This document shows positions 25,133-33,756 of a stretch of 33,808 nt of DNA, in pieces. The notes beneath the pieces were generated by a model that was given only the letters and a program-made list of their open reading frames with translations, did not search any database and had not been told where the DNA came from. The DNA is taken from NCBI GenBank assembly GCA_034090805.1, contig JAXDRV010000139.1, positions 1 through 33,808 of the forward strand. The letters are read 5' to 3'. A program made the position numbers and the translations under genes. Each line of letters opens with the position of its first letter. Within the stretch, counting starts at the first letter, position 1. Source of the DNA: Ornithomonoglobus_A sp034090805 (GTDB taxonomy: Bacteria > Bacillota > Clostridia > UBA1381).

Positions 25133-25681
25133 ATGGATAAGAAAGAACTGAGGGAGCTTTTGAAAAGCGGGCGGCGCAGTCTTACCGCTGCGGAAATCGA
25201 GGAAAAAAGCGCGGCGGTGTGCGAAAGGCTTTTGCCGCTGTTAAGGGGGGCGGTGTGCGTTATGACGTATCTGTCCGCTTTTAAGGAGGTATGCGTCGAC
25301 GGACTTACGGCGGAGCTTATTAAAAGCGGTGCTACGGTTGCCGTTCCCGTTACGGATCCTGATACATCGGAGATAACTCCATCACTTCTGACCTCTCTTG
25401 ATGATGTGGAATACGGCGCTTACGGGATACGTGAGCCGAGTGTTATATCGGAAATACCAAAGCATAAAATAAATGCCGTTATAATTCCCGGAGTGGGATT
25501 TTCAAAAAGCGGTGCACGCCTGGGCTTCGGCAAGGGGTGTTATGACAGATTTCTTGAGGATTTTGAGGGACTTAAAATAGGGGTATGCTATGAGCTGCAG
25601 CTGACAGATGAGCTGACGGCGGAGGAACACGACATACCGATGGATATGGTAATTACGGAAAGGAATACTTATGTTATTTGA
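25133..25681 (+). CDS. 5-formyltetrahydrofolate cyclo-ligase
   Basis: The enzyme converts 5-formyl-THF to 5,10-methenyl-THF using ATP. The 182-aa product from ATG 25133 (MDKKELRELLKSGRRSL) matches the usual length. GGAG lies 11 bases upstream, so the exact start is a little uncertain; the frame runs upstream into repeat copy D, which is not expected to be coding. Signatures are the N-terminal Lys-Arg helix, AVIIPGVGFSKSGARLGFGK with the GYG-like substrate loop (GKGCYDRFL) and the C-terminal EEHDIPMDMVIT. It overlaps tatD by 11 bases. Confidence 0.92.
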   Translation: MDKKELRELLKSGRRSLTAAEIEEKSAAVCERLLPLLRGAVCVMTYLSAFKEVCVDGLTAELIKSGATVAVPVTDPDTSEITPSLLTSLDDVEYGAYGIREPSVISEIPKHKINAVIIPGVGFSKSGARLGFGKGCYDRFLEDFEGLKIGVCYELQLTDELTAEEHDIPMDMVITERNTYVI

Positions 25682-26441
25682 TACTCATGCGCATTACAAT
25701 GACGAGAAATTCAATGCCGATGCCGATGAGGTTCTCGGCTCAATGAGAGACAACGGGATAGAGCTTATAATGAATGCCTGCTCATCTGTTGATGAAATAC
25801 CGGACATATTGCGGTTATGTGAAAAATATGATTTTATATACGGAGCTGTCGGAGTGCATCCGCATGAGGCGCAGAGCATGACGGCGGGGGATTTTGATAT
25901 TTTGAAAAAGACAGCCGAACACCCTAAGATTAAGGCGATAGGGGAGATTGGGCTTGATTATTTTTACGATTTTTCGCCAAAGGACGTGCAAAAGCGGCGG
26001 TTTGCGGAGCAGGTGGAGCTTGCAAAGGAGCTTAAGATGCCCGTGATTATCCACGACCGTGACGCTCACGGAGATACGATGGATATTTTGAGAGCGTGCG
26101 GAGTGCGTGAGTGCGGCGGCGTTTTCCACTGCTATGCGGGAAGCGTCGAAACCGCGCGTGAAATTCTGGATTGGGGAATGTATATCGCATTCGGCGGTTC
26201 GCTTACGTTTAAAAAATCGGTAAGGCCTAAGGAGGTTGCAAAATACGTGCCGCTTGACAGGATAGTCCTCGAAACCGACTCGCCCTATCTTGCACCGGAG
26301 CCGCAGAGGGGAAGGCGCAACGATTCTCGGTATATGCACCTCGTTGCCGAAAGAGTAGCCGAAATAAAGGGTATAAGCTACGACGAGGTGGCAAGGGCAA
26401 CGTTTGAAAACGGCAAAAGGCTGTTTAACATCACGGTTTGA
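25671..26441 (+). CDS. TatD-family metal-dependent hydrolase (DNase)
   Basis: The 256-aa protein has the metal-ligand motifs of TatD nucleases in order: FDTHAHYND (HxH), GEIGLDYFYDF, PVIIHDRDAHGDT, VFHCYAGS and LETDSPYLAPEPQRGRRNDS. These enzymes trim DNA or RNA 3' ends, and some remove D-amino acids from tRNA; the exact role here is open. It starts inside the end of the cyclo-ligase gene, so the two are probably translated together. The common neighbour metG is absent. Confidence 0.93.
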   Translation: MLFDTHAHYNDEKFNADADEVLGSMRDNGIELIMNACSSVDEIPDILRLCEKYDFIYGAVGVHPHEAQSMTAGDFDILKKTAEHPKIKAIGEIGLDYFYDFSPKDVQKRRFAEQVELAKELKMPVIIHDRDAHGDTMDILRACGVRECGGVFHCYAGSVETAREILDWGMYIAFGGSLTFKKSVRPKEVAKYVPLDRIVLETDSPYLAPEPQRGRRNDSRYMHLVAERVAEIKGISYDEVARATFENGKRLFNITV

Positions 26442-26468
26442 TTTGTGAAAGGAGCAGTGTTTATAAGT

Positions 26469-27608
26469 ATGAAAATTTTGCTTATGTCCGTAAAGGCAGG
26501 GTTCGGTCATCATTCTACCGCAGCTGCGATTATGGATTATTTTGAAGAGCGCGGGCACGTGTGCGAAATGCTCGATATGTTCGCATACATAAGCGAAAAG
26601 CTCGGCAATGCAATTCAAAACGGATACCTGATCTCGACAAAGTATCTGTCAAAGGCATACGGCAAGGTTTACGATAACCTTAACGAAAAAGATGAGCCGT
26701 ATGACAGGATGTCCGCCGTGGCTTACATATCTAACAAGATAACAAGCAAGCTGGAGGGATTTGTGGAGGAATTTGCTCCCGACCTTATAATCGGCACGCA
26801 CAGCGTTGCGGGAGTGTCAATGACGAAGCTCAGGGAAAAGGGAATTGTAAGCTGCCCGCTTATCGGCATTGTGACCGATTTTACCGTGCACCCGTTCTGG
26901 GAAAGTACGGAGCTTGATTATTACGTCATACCCGACAGTCTGCTTACATATCAAATGAACAAAAAAGGCATACCTACAAGCAAGCTGCTGCCGACGGGAA
27001 TACCGATCAAGAAAGCGTTTTCCGTTAAGGAGAATAAGCGGGCGGCACGTGAAAGGTTCGGTATAAGCGACAAACAAACGCTTCTTATCATGATGGGGTC
27101 GATGGGCTACGGAAACATATACGAGTCGCTTTTGGAGATTGATGAGTTTGAGTCGGATTTTCAGGTGCTTGTGGTCTGCGGGTCAAACAAGCGTCTGAAA
27201 AGCTTTATAGACGAGCGTGACTGGAACAAGGAAATCCACGCATACGGATTTGTAAACAATGTGGATCTTATGATGGATGCATCCGATATAATAATAACAA
27301 AGCCGGGCGGACTCACGACCTCGGAGGCTCTGGCTAAAGGGCTGCCGATTATTGCGATGAATCCGATACCCGGTCAGGAGGATAAGAATCTTGCGTTTTT
27401 GGTGAACTGCGGTGCGGCACTTGCCGTAAGCAGCGAATATACCGTTTCGGAGGCACTGTATCAGCTTTTAAGCAATGAATGGCGCACGGAGCTTATGCGG
27501 GAGAGCGTCCGCCGTATAGGCAAGCCCGACTCTACCGCAAGGCTTTATGATTTTGTGATGAAGGAGGTAATGAGCGAAAATGCCGTTACCTGTCCTTCTC
27601 ATCGTTAA
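26469..27608 (+). CDS. MGDG-synthase-like glycosyltransferase (processive diacylglycerol glucosyltransferase type)
   Basis: The 379-aa product is a GT28-type transferase that adds UDP-sugars to diacylglycerol for glycolipids and lipoteichoic-acid anchors. It shows the MGDG-synthase N-terminal domain (ILLMSVKAGFGHHSTAAAI, then APDLIIGTHSVAG and IGIVTDFTVHPFW) and the nucleotide-sugar-binding C-terminal domain (LLIMMGSMGYGN, HAYGFVNNVDLMMDASDII, TKPGGLTTSEALAKGLP). The start at 26469 is set by homology; AAAGGAG lies 15 bases upstream, which is long, and a GTG at 26445 is another possibility. The last 23 bases overlap, tail to tail, the histidine kinase gene. Confidence 0.88.
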   Translation: MKILLMSVKAGFGHHSTAAAIMDYFEERGHVCEMLDMFAYISEKLGNAIQNGYLISTKYLSKAYGKVYDNLNEKDEPYDRMSAVAYISNKITSKLEGFVEEFAPDLIIGTHSVAGVSMTKLREKGIVSCPLIGIVTDFTVHPFWESTELDYYVIPDSLLTYQMNKKGIPTSKLLPTGIPIKKAFSVKENKRAARERFGISDKQTLLIMMGSMGYGNIYESLLEIDEFESDFQVLVVCGSNKRLKSFIDERDWNKEIHAYGFVNNVDLMMDASDIIITKPGGLTTSEALAKGLPIIAMNPIPGQEDKNLAFLVNCGAALAVSSEYTVSEALYQLLSNEWRTELMRESVRRIGKPDSTARLYDFVMKEVMSENAVTCPSHR

Positions 27609-29424
27609 GTCTGTCCGCTTCATCCTTTGAGATGAGAGGAAGATGCAGTTCAACAACCGTTCCGACATTCTTTTTCGACCACAGCGATATTGACGCATTG
27701 CTGCCGAAATATATTTTCAGTCGTTCATAGACGTTGTGCATTCCGATGCCGGTGCTTTTTCTCGGCGGCTGCTCGGTTGGGCGTTCGCCGGTTATCAGCT
27801 GTCTGCGCACAAGCGCAAGCTTTTCGGCGGTCATGCCCTTGCCTGTGTCGATAAGGCGTACTCGGACGTATGAGTCGAAAATCGTTACCGAAAGACGGAT
27901 ATGCAGCACACGCTTAAGTCCGTCAAGGGCGTGGCTTAGGGAATTTTCTGTCAGCGGCTGAAGCAGCATTTTTATCGTATACAGCTCCCGCAGCCGCTGA
28001 TAATCCGCTTTTGTTTCAAAGGTGAAGGTATCGCCGTAGCGGCTTTGCTGGATTTTGATGTATGCGCTTACGTGCTCAAGCTCCTGATGCAGGCTTACAA
28101 ACAGCTTACCGCCGCTTATTGACAGGCGGTACATTCTTCCGAGAGCGGCGGCGATTCTGCCGATGTCGGGGTGACCCGCCTCGGTCGAGCGCCACACGAT
28201 TGTTTCAAGTGTGTTGTAAAGGAAGTGCGGATTTATTTGATTCATCAGCACGTCCATCTCAAGCTGCCGCTTATGCTTTTCAAAGTTCAGCCGCTCGGTT
28301 ATGCTGCGGTTTATGCTTTGGAGCATATCGTTATAGCAGCTTATCATAAGGGCAAGCTCGTTGTTTGCGGCTTCCGTGTCTACATATGCGTTCAAGTCGC
28401 CGCTTTGAACACGACGCATTGCGGAGCTGAGCGAGTCTATAGGCCGCATAAACCGCTTGTAAAATACAAGCAGAATCACAGACGCCGCAATTGCCGCAAG
28501 TATCAGCACCATTAAAATCCATCTGTAAAGCTTGTTCACCGCATCGGTTAATGATGCTCTCGGAACGCTTATGACCGTAAGCCAGTCGTTTACGTTTGAT
28601 TTCCGCACAAATATTATATTTCCATCATGGTCAAAGCGGTCGTATTTTCTGTTAAGTACAAGCTCCGTAAGCTCCGGGTCTGCGCTGCCCGATTCAAGTG
28701 TACGGACGTTGCTGGACGAGAGCAGAGAACCGCTTTCATTTATTATGTAGATGCTTGAATCATACTGCGTCGCAATTTCGGAATATTTGCCGTATAGCGT
28801 TTCCTCGGAAAGTGCGAATACATGTACGCCTATGTATGTGTTGCGCAGAGGTGAAAAGACCTTTCTTGAACCGATTACAGCCTTATCCTTTCGTATATCT
28901 CCCGTTGTGTCCTTGCGCAGAAAATTATCACAGACCGGATGCCACACGAACCTTGCGAGGTTTTCCGGGGCGAGTATGTCCATGGATAAGAGCGTTTTGC
29001 GGCAGGTTTCGTCATCTGCATTAGGGTCGAGGAAATTGAAAATTTCCCCGGTGTCGTTATTGTAAAACGCAGCCATTTTTACGTTGTTGCGCAGAAGATC
29101 GTAGGACGCAAAAAGAACGTTGGAGATCCTTGTGGTTGCGAAGCGCTTTTTGACGGGGTCCTTTGAATAATCTCCGCCGGTGTACTCAAGCAGGCGGTCG
29201 TCGATTGCGAAGGTGTCCGAAACGTTGTATATGTTCAGTATGATTTCGTCAAGGCTGCGGCTTATTTCGGAGGCGTTGTATTCGATATGCTTTATCGCCT
29301 CTGCCTCCATTACACGTCCCGTGAAGTAGAATATAAGCGAAAATGCAATCAGCATTGCCGCAAAGAGCGCAGCTATTCCCAGTGTTACCTTAATGGGAAA
29401 GCCTATAAATTTTTTTGTTTTCAT
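27586..29424 (-). CDS. YesM-type sensor histidine kinase
   Basis: I start at ATG 29424 (MKTKKFIGFPIK), where AGGAAAGGA stands immediately upstream; an in-frame ATG at 29502 would begin inside repeat copy E. The 612-aa protein has helix 1 (about 10-32), a Cache-like extracellular sensor domain of about 265 residues, helix 2 (about 298-322), a HAMP domain (about 322-372), the His_kinase domain with NQINPHFLYNTLETIVW (phosphorylated His near 398), and a HATPase domain (DTGKGMTAEK, STGIGMHNVYERL). Kinases of this class sense extracellular sugars or glycans and act with AraC-type response regulators. The partner gene lies upstream on the same strand, with a 292-base gap full of repeats. Confidence 0.92.
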   Translation of the reverse strand: MKTKKFIGFPIKVTLGIAALFAAMLIAFSLIFYFTGRVMEAEAIKHIEYNASEISRSLDEIILNIYNVSDTFAIDDRLLEYTGGDYSKDPVKKRFATTRISNVLFASYDLLRNNVKMAAFYNNDTGEIFNFLDPNADDETCRKTLLSMDILAPENLARFVWHPVCDNFLRKDTTGDIRKDKAVIGSRKVFSPLRNTYIGVHVFALSEETLYGKYSEIATQYDSSIYIINESGSLLSSSNVRTLESGSADPELTELVLNRKYDRFDHDGNIIFVRKSNVNDWLTVISVPRASLTDAVNKLYRWILMVLILAAIAASVILLVFYKRFMRPIDSLSSAMRRVQSGDLNAYVDTEAANNELALMISCYNDMLQSINRSITERLNFEKHKRQLEMDVLMNQINPHFLYNTLETIVWRSTEAGHPDIGRIAAALGRMYRLSISGGKLFVSLHQELEHVSAYIKIQQSRYGDTFTFETKADYQRLRELYTIKMLLQPLTENSLSHALDGLKRVLHIRLSVTIFDSYVRVRLIDTGKGMTAEKLALVRRQLITGERPTEQPPRKSTGIGMHNVYERLKIYFGSNASISLWSKKNVGTVVELHLPLISKDEADRLNDEKDR

Positions 29425-29462
29425 TTCCTTTCCTCCGAATACAAAACGTGTGTTTAAACTAT

Positions 29463-29556
29463 GGGATTTGAGATATTTCCGATTAAGCCTCGGCTCAGAC
29501 ATCCCTCACTTCGTTCGGGAACTCGCCGAAACTTAATCGGAAACATCACAAATTCC
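29463..29556 (+). repeat. Palindromic repeat copy E
   Basis: Ends GGGATTTGAGATATTTCCGA and CGGAAACATCACAAATTCC are near-complementary. The stems read CGATTAAG with CTTAATCG and TCGGC with GCCGA; the loop TCAGACATCCCTCACTTCGT and GTTCGGGAAC match copies B and C. It lies between the two-component genes. Confidence 0.85.
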
Positions 29557-29598
29557 GCCAATGCTGTAACAACCTATAAAATTTTTACAGATTTTGAA

Positions 29599-29690
29599 GG
29601 ATTTGATATGTTTCTGATTGAGTTTTGGCGAGTTCCGAGCAAGGTATCGGGTGTCTGAGCCAAGGCTCAAGCAGAAATATATCAAATCCC
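29599..29690 (-). repeat. Palindromic repeat copy F (inverted)
   Basis: Read on the minus strand it has ends GGGATTTGATATATTTC and GAAACATATCAAATCC, stems TTGAG with CTCAA and TTGGC with GCCAA, and a divergent loop that still starts TCAGACA and ends GGAACTC. It is opposite to copy E and 42 bases from it. Confidence 0.8.
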
Positions 29691-29716
29691 GCAGCAAATT
29701 TTTTAAAATCACCCAA

Positions 29717-31285
29717 TCAGTCATTGACATAAAGACGGTAGTCGCCGGGACTTATTCCGTATTTTTTCTTGAATACCTTTATAAAATTCGACGGATCGGC
29801 ATAGCCTGTCATATTTGCGATTTCGTAAATTTTTATGTCTTTGTCACGCAGCAGCTCCTTGCTCTTTTCAAGACGCTTGTCGGTTATGTATTCGCTGAAT
29901 TTGCATCCGAACTCCTCCTTGAACATTCTTGAAACATACGCCTTGCTTGTACCTACCTTGCCGGAGATGTATTCGAGGGAGATGTAGTTGTTCAGATATT
30001 CATTATCGACAATTTCCTTTATTTTGTAGGCGATGCCGCCCTTTTCATCGGCATGGAAAAGAGCATCGAAGCAGTCGGAAAGAGCGTCAAGCGAGGCGGT
30101 GATCATATTCATTAGAGCGTCAAGCCCCACCATGCGGCGAAGATCGTTGTAGCCGAAGCCCTGCTCCTCCATAACCTCCTCGAAGCTGATGTTGTATTCA
30201 AGGCAGCGTCTTGAAATATAGAACAAAAGCTCAAGACACATATTTTCGATGTATGTATAAGCGTTTTCAGGAGCGGAGGCAAGTCCGTCAAAGACACGCT
30301 TTATTTCGGCGATGCACTGCTCCTTTTTGCCGGATATTATGCTGCTCATCAGCAAGTCGTAGTTGAATTTGAGGTTTGTGATTTCTGAGCTGTCCGTTTT
30401 TGCGGGAGAGTAAAAGCTTATGCGCTCGCTGAGGTTGAAGGTGTGCCTGTGTGCGGTGATTATCGACTGCTGAACGCACTGGGGCAAAAGCCGCCTGTCG
30501 GTGCAGTGGCTGCTGATGCAGGCATATACCGCAAAGCCGGCGATTTTTGCAAGCTCGTCAAGAACACCGTTTAAGTATTCGGTAAGCGAGTCGGTGTCTA
30601 TTCCGCCGTCGCGGCTTATTATTCCTATCATCTTTCCCTCGTGACCCGGGAAAAATCTGGAGTCGCATTTTTTGGGGAGGCTGTTTGCTGTGTCAATCAG
30701 AGTGCGGCGGATTTTGGTAAGGTAAAGTTCATCACGGAACTCCTTTTGCCATTCCATGTACAAAAGCACCGTATAGCAGTTGTCGGGATTTACTCCGGTA
30801 TCTTCTGGCAGAGGAGGATTTTCGGGCGAAGAACCGCCCAAGGTCATGTTAAACAGCAGAGAATCGATATAATATCCTCTGCTCTTTGCATAATCGCTGT
30901 CCTTTTTGCGTTCTGTGTCAAGCTGCTCCTTAATGCGGCGGAAAAGCGTTTCAAACTCGTCGATGTCCGTCGGCTTGAGAAGATATTCGATTACCTTGTT
31001 TTTGATGGAATAGTTAAGGTATTCAAAATCGCTGTAGCCGCTTAAAATTACGATTTTTATTTCGGGATAATTTTGATTAAGATACTGCATCAGCTCAACG
31101 CCGTCCATGTTGGGCATACGTACATCCGAAAGGACAACGTCAGGCTTGTCCTCGGCAATCAGCTCAAGAGCCTCAAGACCGTCACCCGCCGTACCGGATA
31201 CGGTAAAGCCCCAGTCCTCCCACGGCAGCTTTTTCATTCCGCTGCTAATGCTTTTTTCATCGTCAACAATAATCAGCTTATACAT
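29717..31285 (-). CDS. YesN-type response regulator with AraC HTH
   Basis: The 522-aa protein starts with a receiver domain (1-125): acidic pair DDE at 8-10, phosphorylated Asp54 in VVLSDVRMPN, the conserved Ser/Thr in ILSGYSDFEY, and the Lys in YLLKPTD. A central domain of about 280 residues is variable, as in other YesN proteins. The C-terminal AraC/XylS helix-turn-helix pair (about 420-522) includes YISGKVGTSKAYVSRMFKEE and YADPSNFIKVFKKKYGISPG. It pairs with the histidine kinase downstream. GGAGGT precedes the start codon. The promoter at 31321-31349 drives it, and GH112, upstream on the same strand, is a likely target. Confidence 0.93.
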   Translation of the reverse strand: MYKLIIVDDEKSISSGMKKLPWEDWGFTVSGTAGDGLEALELIAEDKPDVVLSDVRMPNMDGVELMQYLNQNYPEIKIVILSGYSDFEYLNYSIKNKVIEYLLKPTDIDEFETLFRRIKEQLDTERKKDSDYAKSRGYYIDSLLFNMTLGGSSPENPPLPEDTGVNPDNCYTVLLYMEWQKEFRDELYLTKIRRTLIDTANSLPKKCDSRFFPGHEGKMIGIISRDGGIDTDSLTEYLNGVLDELAKIAGFAVYACISSHCTDRRLLPQCVQQSIITAHRHTFNLSERISFYSPAKTDSSEITNLKFNYDLLMSSIISGKKEQCIAEIKRVFDGLASAPENAYTYIENMCLELLFYISRRCLEYNISFEEVMEEQGFGYNDLRRMVGLDALMNMITASLDALSDCFDALFHADEKGGIAYKIKEIVDNEYLNNYISLEYISGKVGTSKAYVSRMFKEEFGCKFSEYITDKRLEKSKELLRDKDIKIYEIANMTGYADPSNFIKVFKKKYGISPGDYRLYVND

Positions 31286-31320
31286 AACCTACCTCCTTAA
31301 CGAAATTGTATTTTTATTTG

Positions 31321-31349
31321 ATTATAGCATATATAAGACCAAATTTCAA
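31321..31349 (-). promoter_or_regulatory. Promoter of the two-component operon
   Basis: Minus strand: TTGAAA (31344-31349), a 17-base spacer and a perfect TATAAT (31321-31326), about 35 bases before the response-regulator start. Confidence 0.85.
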
Positions 31350-31362
31350 GAGAAACAATAAA

Positions 31363-31399
31363 CCAAAAACAGCCCACCCCTCCGATGAGCTGTTTTTGG
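31363..31399 (-). terminator. Intrinsic terminator after the GH112 gene
   Basis: CCAAAAACAGC pairs with GCTGTTTTTGG (31363-31373 with 31389-31399), 11 bp, with the T-run inside the second arm. It lies between GH112 and the response-regulator promoter, so the two transcripts are separate. Confidence 0.8.
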
Positions 31400-31533
31400 A
31401 TAGAATCAGTTCCATTTGTTGAACTGAATAAGCTCGGTAAATGTCGTTTCCGATTCTAAATTCATTTTAGCCCTTATATCCTCGATTTGCGAGTTCGTCA
31501 CATAATCAGAGGAGGCTGTCCAAAATGCTTGAC

Positions 31534-33678
31534 TTAAATATCAAACCATTGACAGCCCATTGCCTCAAGCTTAACGTTAATTTCTTTGCCGTTAAGCTTT
31601 ACGCTGCCGGACTGCGGCTCTGTGCTGTTGTTTAATACGCACGCACGTCCCGTTTCCTCGAAGGCGTGGCACTCGATATTCGGGTTTTCCGAGTAATATT
31701 TGTAAAGCTCGTTTTCGCTGTGCGCCGAGAAATATACGGCTCTCAGCAAAAGTCTTGCGTTTTCGTTTGAGTACGGAAGCCCTGCGATGTATACCGCACG
31801 TCCGCTGCCGTATTCGTTTATACATAGGTTTGCGCTGCCGTTTTGCACACCGAGAACCTGTGCGCCGCCTATGGGATAAATCATGCTCATGCTCTCGCCG
31901 TAATCGATTTCTCCGCTGATGTTTTCGGTTATAAAGTGCTTGTCAAGCGGCGAAAGCGCAGGCTTGTTATGGCTTGCGGTGAGGCCGACTTCTTTTTGAA
32001 CGCCCAAAACGTCCGAAAGCGCAAACAGCCGTCCGCCGACATTATATGCGCTTGGCTCGCCTATTCCGATAAAGCCGCCGCCGTTATACACCCATTCTCT
32101 GATTTTCGCAATAACCTCCGGGTCGTTCCAGTTGTCGCCGCCGCTCCATGCAGTGCCGGCATCGCCCATATTCAGCACAACGCCGAATTCGGAAAGTCTG
32201 CCGTTTTTGACATCATCGAAATTGATAAATTCAACATCAAGCGGGAAACCGGCAAGAGCCTCTATCGCACCGAGGTACGAATAGCAGCGCTGATTCCAGA
32301 GCGAGTGCGCAACCTGATGTGTCTGCCATGATTTTATCTTGCCCCATGAATTGAGCACCGCAGCCTTAAACGGCGCAGTATACGGCTTTGTGCCTTTGCC
32401 CTCCTCATGGATTGAGCGGAACTGCCGTGTTATCTCCGTTACGTGGCTGATAAAATCGGGGAATTTAAGCGCAAGGCTTATGTATCCGCCGTAGCCTATT
32501 CTTTCGGTAGGCTTGCGCATCATCGCACGGCGGCATTTTATCCATACAGGCATGGATTCGCCGACGGGGTCGCCGCCCTCGTGGAATATATCGGGGAAGA
32601 AATACGGGTAAAATCTCGCCTCCGTTGCCTTTACCGGTATATCCGTAATCATTCTTGTGGTAACGCCGTCCCCCGCAGCTCCGACAACCATGTCAAGACC
32701 GATATTTTGGAAATACTCTCCGTAAGGCTCTGTTCCCGCCCAGTGGTCGCCGAGGAACATTATTGCTTTTTTGTTATATTTGTGAACCACATCAACGCAC
32801 TTTTTAGCAAATGCGCTTACGAATTTGCAGTTAAATTCCATCCAGTCGAGATATTTTTTTGTCGGATTTTTAAACGGCGTGTTGTACGTTCCTCCGGCAA
32901 CAATATCCTCCGGAGTGAGCGCATAGCCGTATTCCTTTTCAAACTGCTCAAGAGCCGTCGGCGAAACGCAGGCGGCATAGCCGAACCAGTTTACCGTCTT
33001 TTCCTTGCCGAATTGATTATATATCAGGTCAAAGCAGTAGAAAAAGGTTGTGAAACGGACAACGTTCGTTTTCGGGTGGCTTTCGAGCCATTTTTCAAGA
33101 CGATCAAGCAGATGAAGCTGCGACTTTTCCGTTCTTGGGTCAACGGTCAGCTCATGCTCCGTTGTCCAGTTGTTTGTGATGTGATTGTACATCGAAACAG
33201 GCTCCCATATCTGATACGCAAGGAACGTGACGGTGTAGGAATGGAACGGCACTGCGTTTTTGATGTTCACGCATTTTCCGTCCCAACTCCAGTCCGTATG
33301 CTCCGTGCCGCTTGTTCTGTCCATGACCTGCCAGTATTTCTTTATGTCAACATCTGCGTTCGGTCTGAACTGCTGATCGAAAAAGGTTGACATTATATCG
33401 ATCGAAAGCGTATCGCCCGCAGCGGTATGCTCCTCGGTAAGCAGGTATATCTGCTGTAAGCAGTCGGGATTTTCCTTTACCCATGCGTTGTCGTCACGGA
33501 CAAGGCACAGTACGGAATAAACCGTCAGCCCCATATCGATTAAGTCCTGAGAAAGCTTTGTGCCGTCGCTGTCACGTATTGCGTCAACGCCCCAAAGCTC
33601 CGCAAGCTCCTTTATTTCCTTTTCCATTCCCGTTTCACCGGGAAGTGTGAATCTTCCTTTTGTCATGATTATATCCAT
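31534..33678 (-). CDS. GH112 beta-galactoside phosphorylase
   Basis: The 714-aa protein belongs to GH112, which splits galacto-N-biose, lacto-N-biose or galactosyl-1,4-rhamnose with phosphate, releasing galactose 1-phosphate. It shares GRFTLPGETG, AIRDSDGTKL, the domain region with MYNHITNNW, VRFTTFFYCFDLIYNQFG, MFLGDHWAGTEPYGEYF (Asp311 is the general acid) and RMITDIP with the characterised family members; length is close to 720. I cannot tell the acceptor sugar from these residues. The start at 33678 has GGAG only three bases upstream; ATG 33666 is an alternative. It is a cytoplasmic enzyme, so it implies uptake of the disaccharide. The upstream promoter is not visible before the window edge. 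Confidence 0.93.
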   Translation of the reverse strand: MDIIMTKGRFTLPGETGMEKEIKELAELWGVDAIRDSDGTKLSQDLIDMGLTVYSVLCLVRDDNAWVKENPDCLQQIYLLTEEHTAAGDTLSIDIMSTFFDQQFRPNADVDIKKYWQVMDRTSGTEHTDWSWDGKCVNIKNAVPFHSYTVTFLAYQIWEPVSMYNHITNNWTTEHELTVDPRTEKSQLHLLDRLEKWLESHPKTNVVRFTTFFYCFDLIYNQFGKEKTVNWFGYAACVSPTALEQFEKEYGYALTPEDIVAGGTYNTPFKNPTKKYLDWMEFNCKFVSAFAKKCVDVVHKYNKKAIMFLGDHWAGTEPYGEYFQNIGLDMVVGAAGDGVTTRMITDIPVKATEARFYPYFFPDIFHEGGDPVGESMPVWIKCRRAMMRKPTERIGYGGYISLALKFPDFISHVTEITRQFRSIHEEGKGTKPYTAPFKAAVLNSWGKIKSWQTHQVAHSLWNQRCYSYLGAIEALAGFPLDVEFINFDDVKNGRLSEFGVVLNMGDAGTAWSGGDNWNDPEVIAKIREWVYNGGGFIGIGEPSAYNVGGRLFALSDVLGVQKEVGLTASHNKPALSPLDKHFITENISGEIDYGESMSMIYPIGGAQVLGVQNGSANLCINEYGSGRAVYIAGLPYSNENARLLLRAVYFSAHSENELYKYYSENPNIECHAFEETGRACVLNNSTEPQSGSVKLNGKEINVKLEAMGCQWFDI

Positions 33679-33756
33679 TAACTCCTTTCACAAAACCAAG
33701 TTTGAAATAAAATCGTTCAGATTGCCGCTTTGCAGTGAGTGGTGCTGTATCCAACG

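Noticed and set aside
29425..29502. N-terminal extension of the histidine kinase to 29502
   Set aside because: The extension is encoded by repeat copy E, and a strong ribosome site precedes the ATG at 29424, where the signal-anchor helix begins.
31406..31501. 32-codon minus-strand frame ending in LIQFNKWN between GH112 and the response regulator
   Set aside because: It has no ribosome site before its GTG and I recognise no family. It might be the tail of a lost gene, but the evidence is too thin to list it as a pseudogene.
31514..31557. GGCTGTC and GACAGCC inverted pair around the GH112 stop codon
   Set aside because: The loop is about 30 bases and no T-run follows; the better terminator is at 31363-31399.
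32443..33390. 315-codon open frame on the plus strand
   Set aside because: It lies fully antisense to the GH112 gene, has no ribosome site and its residue make-up (Arg, Phe, Cys, His-rich) is that of a shadow frame.
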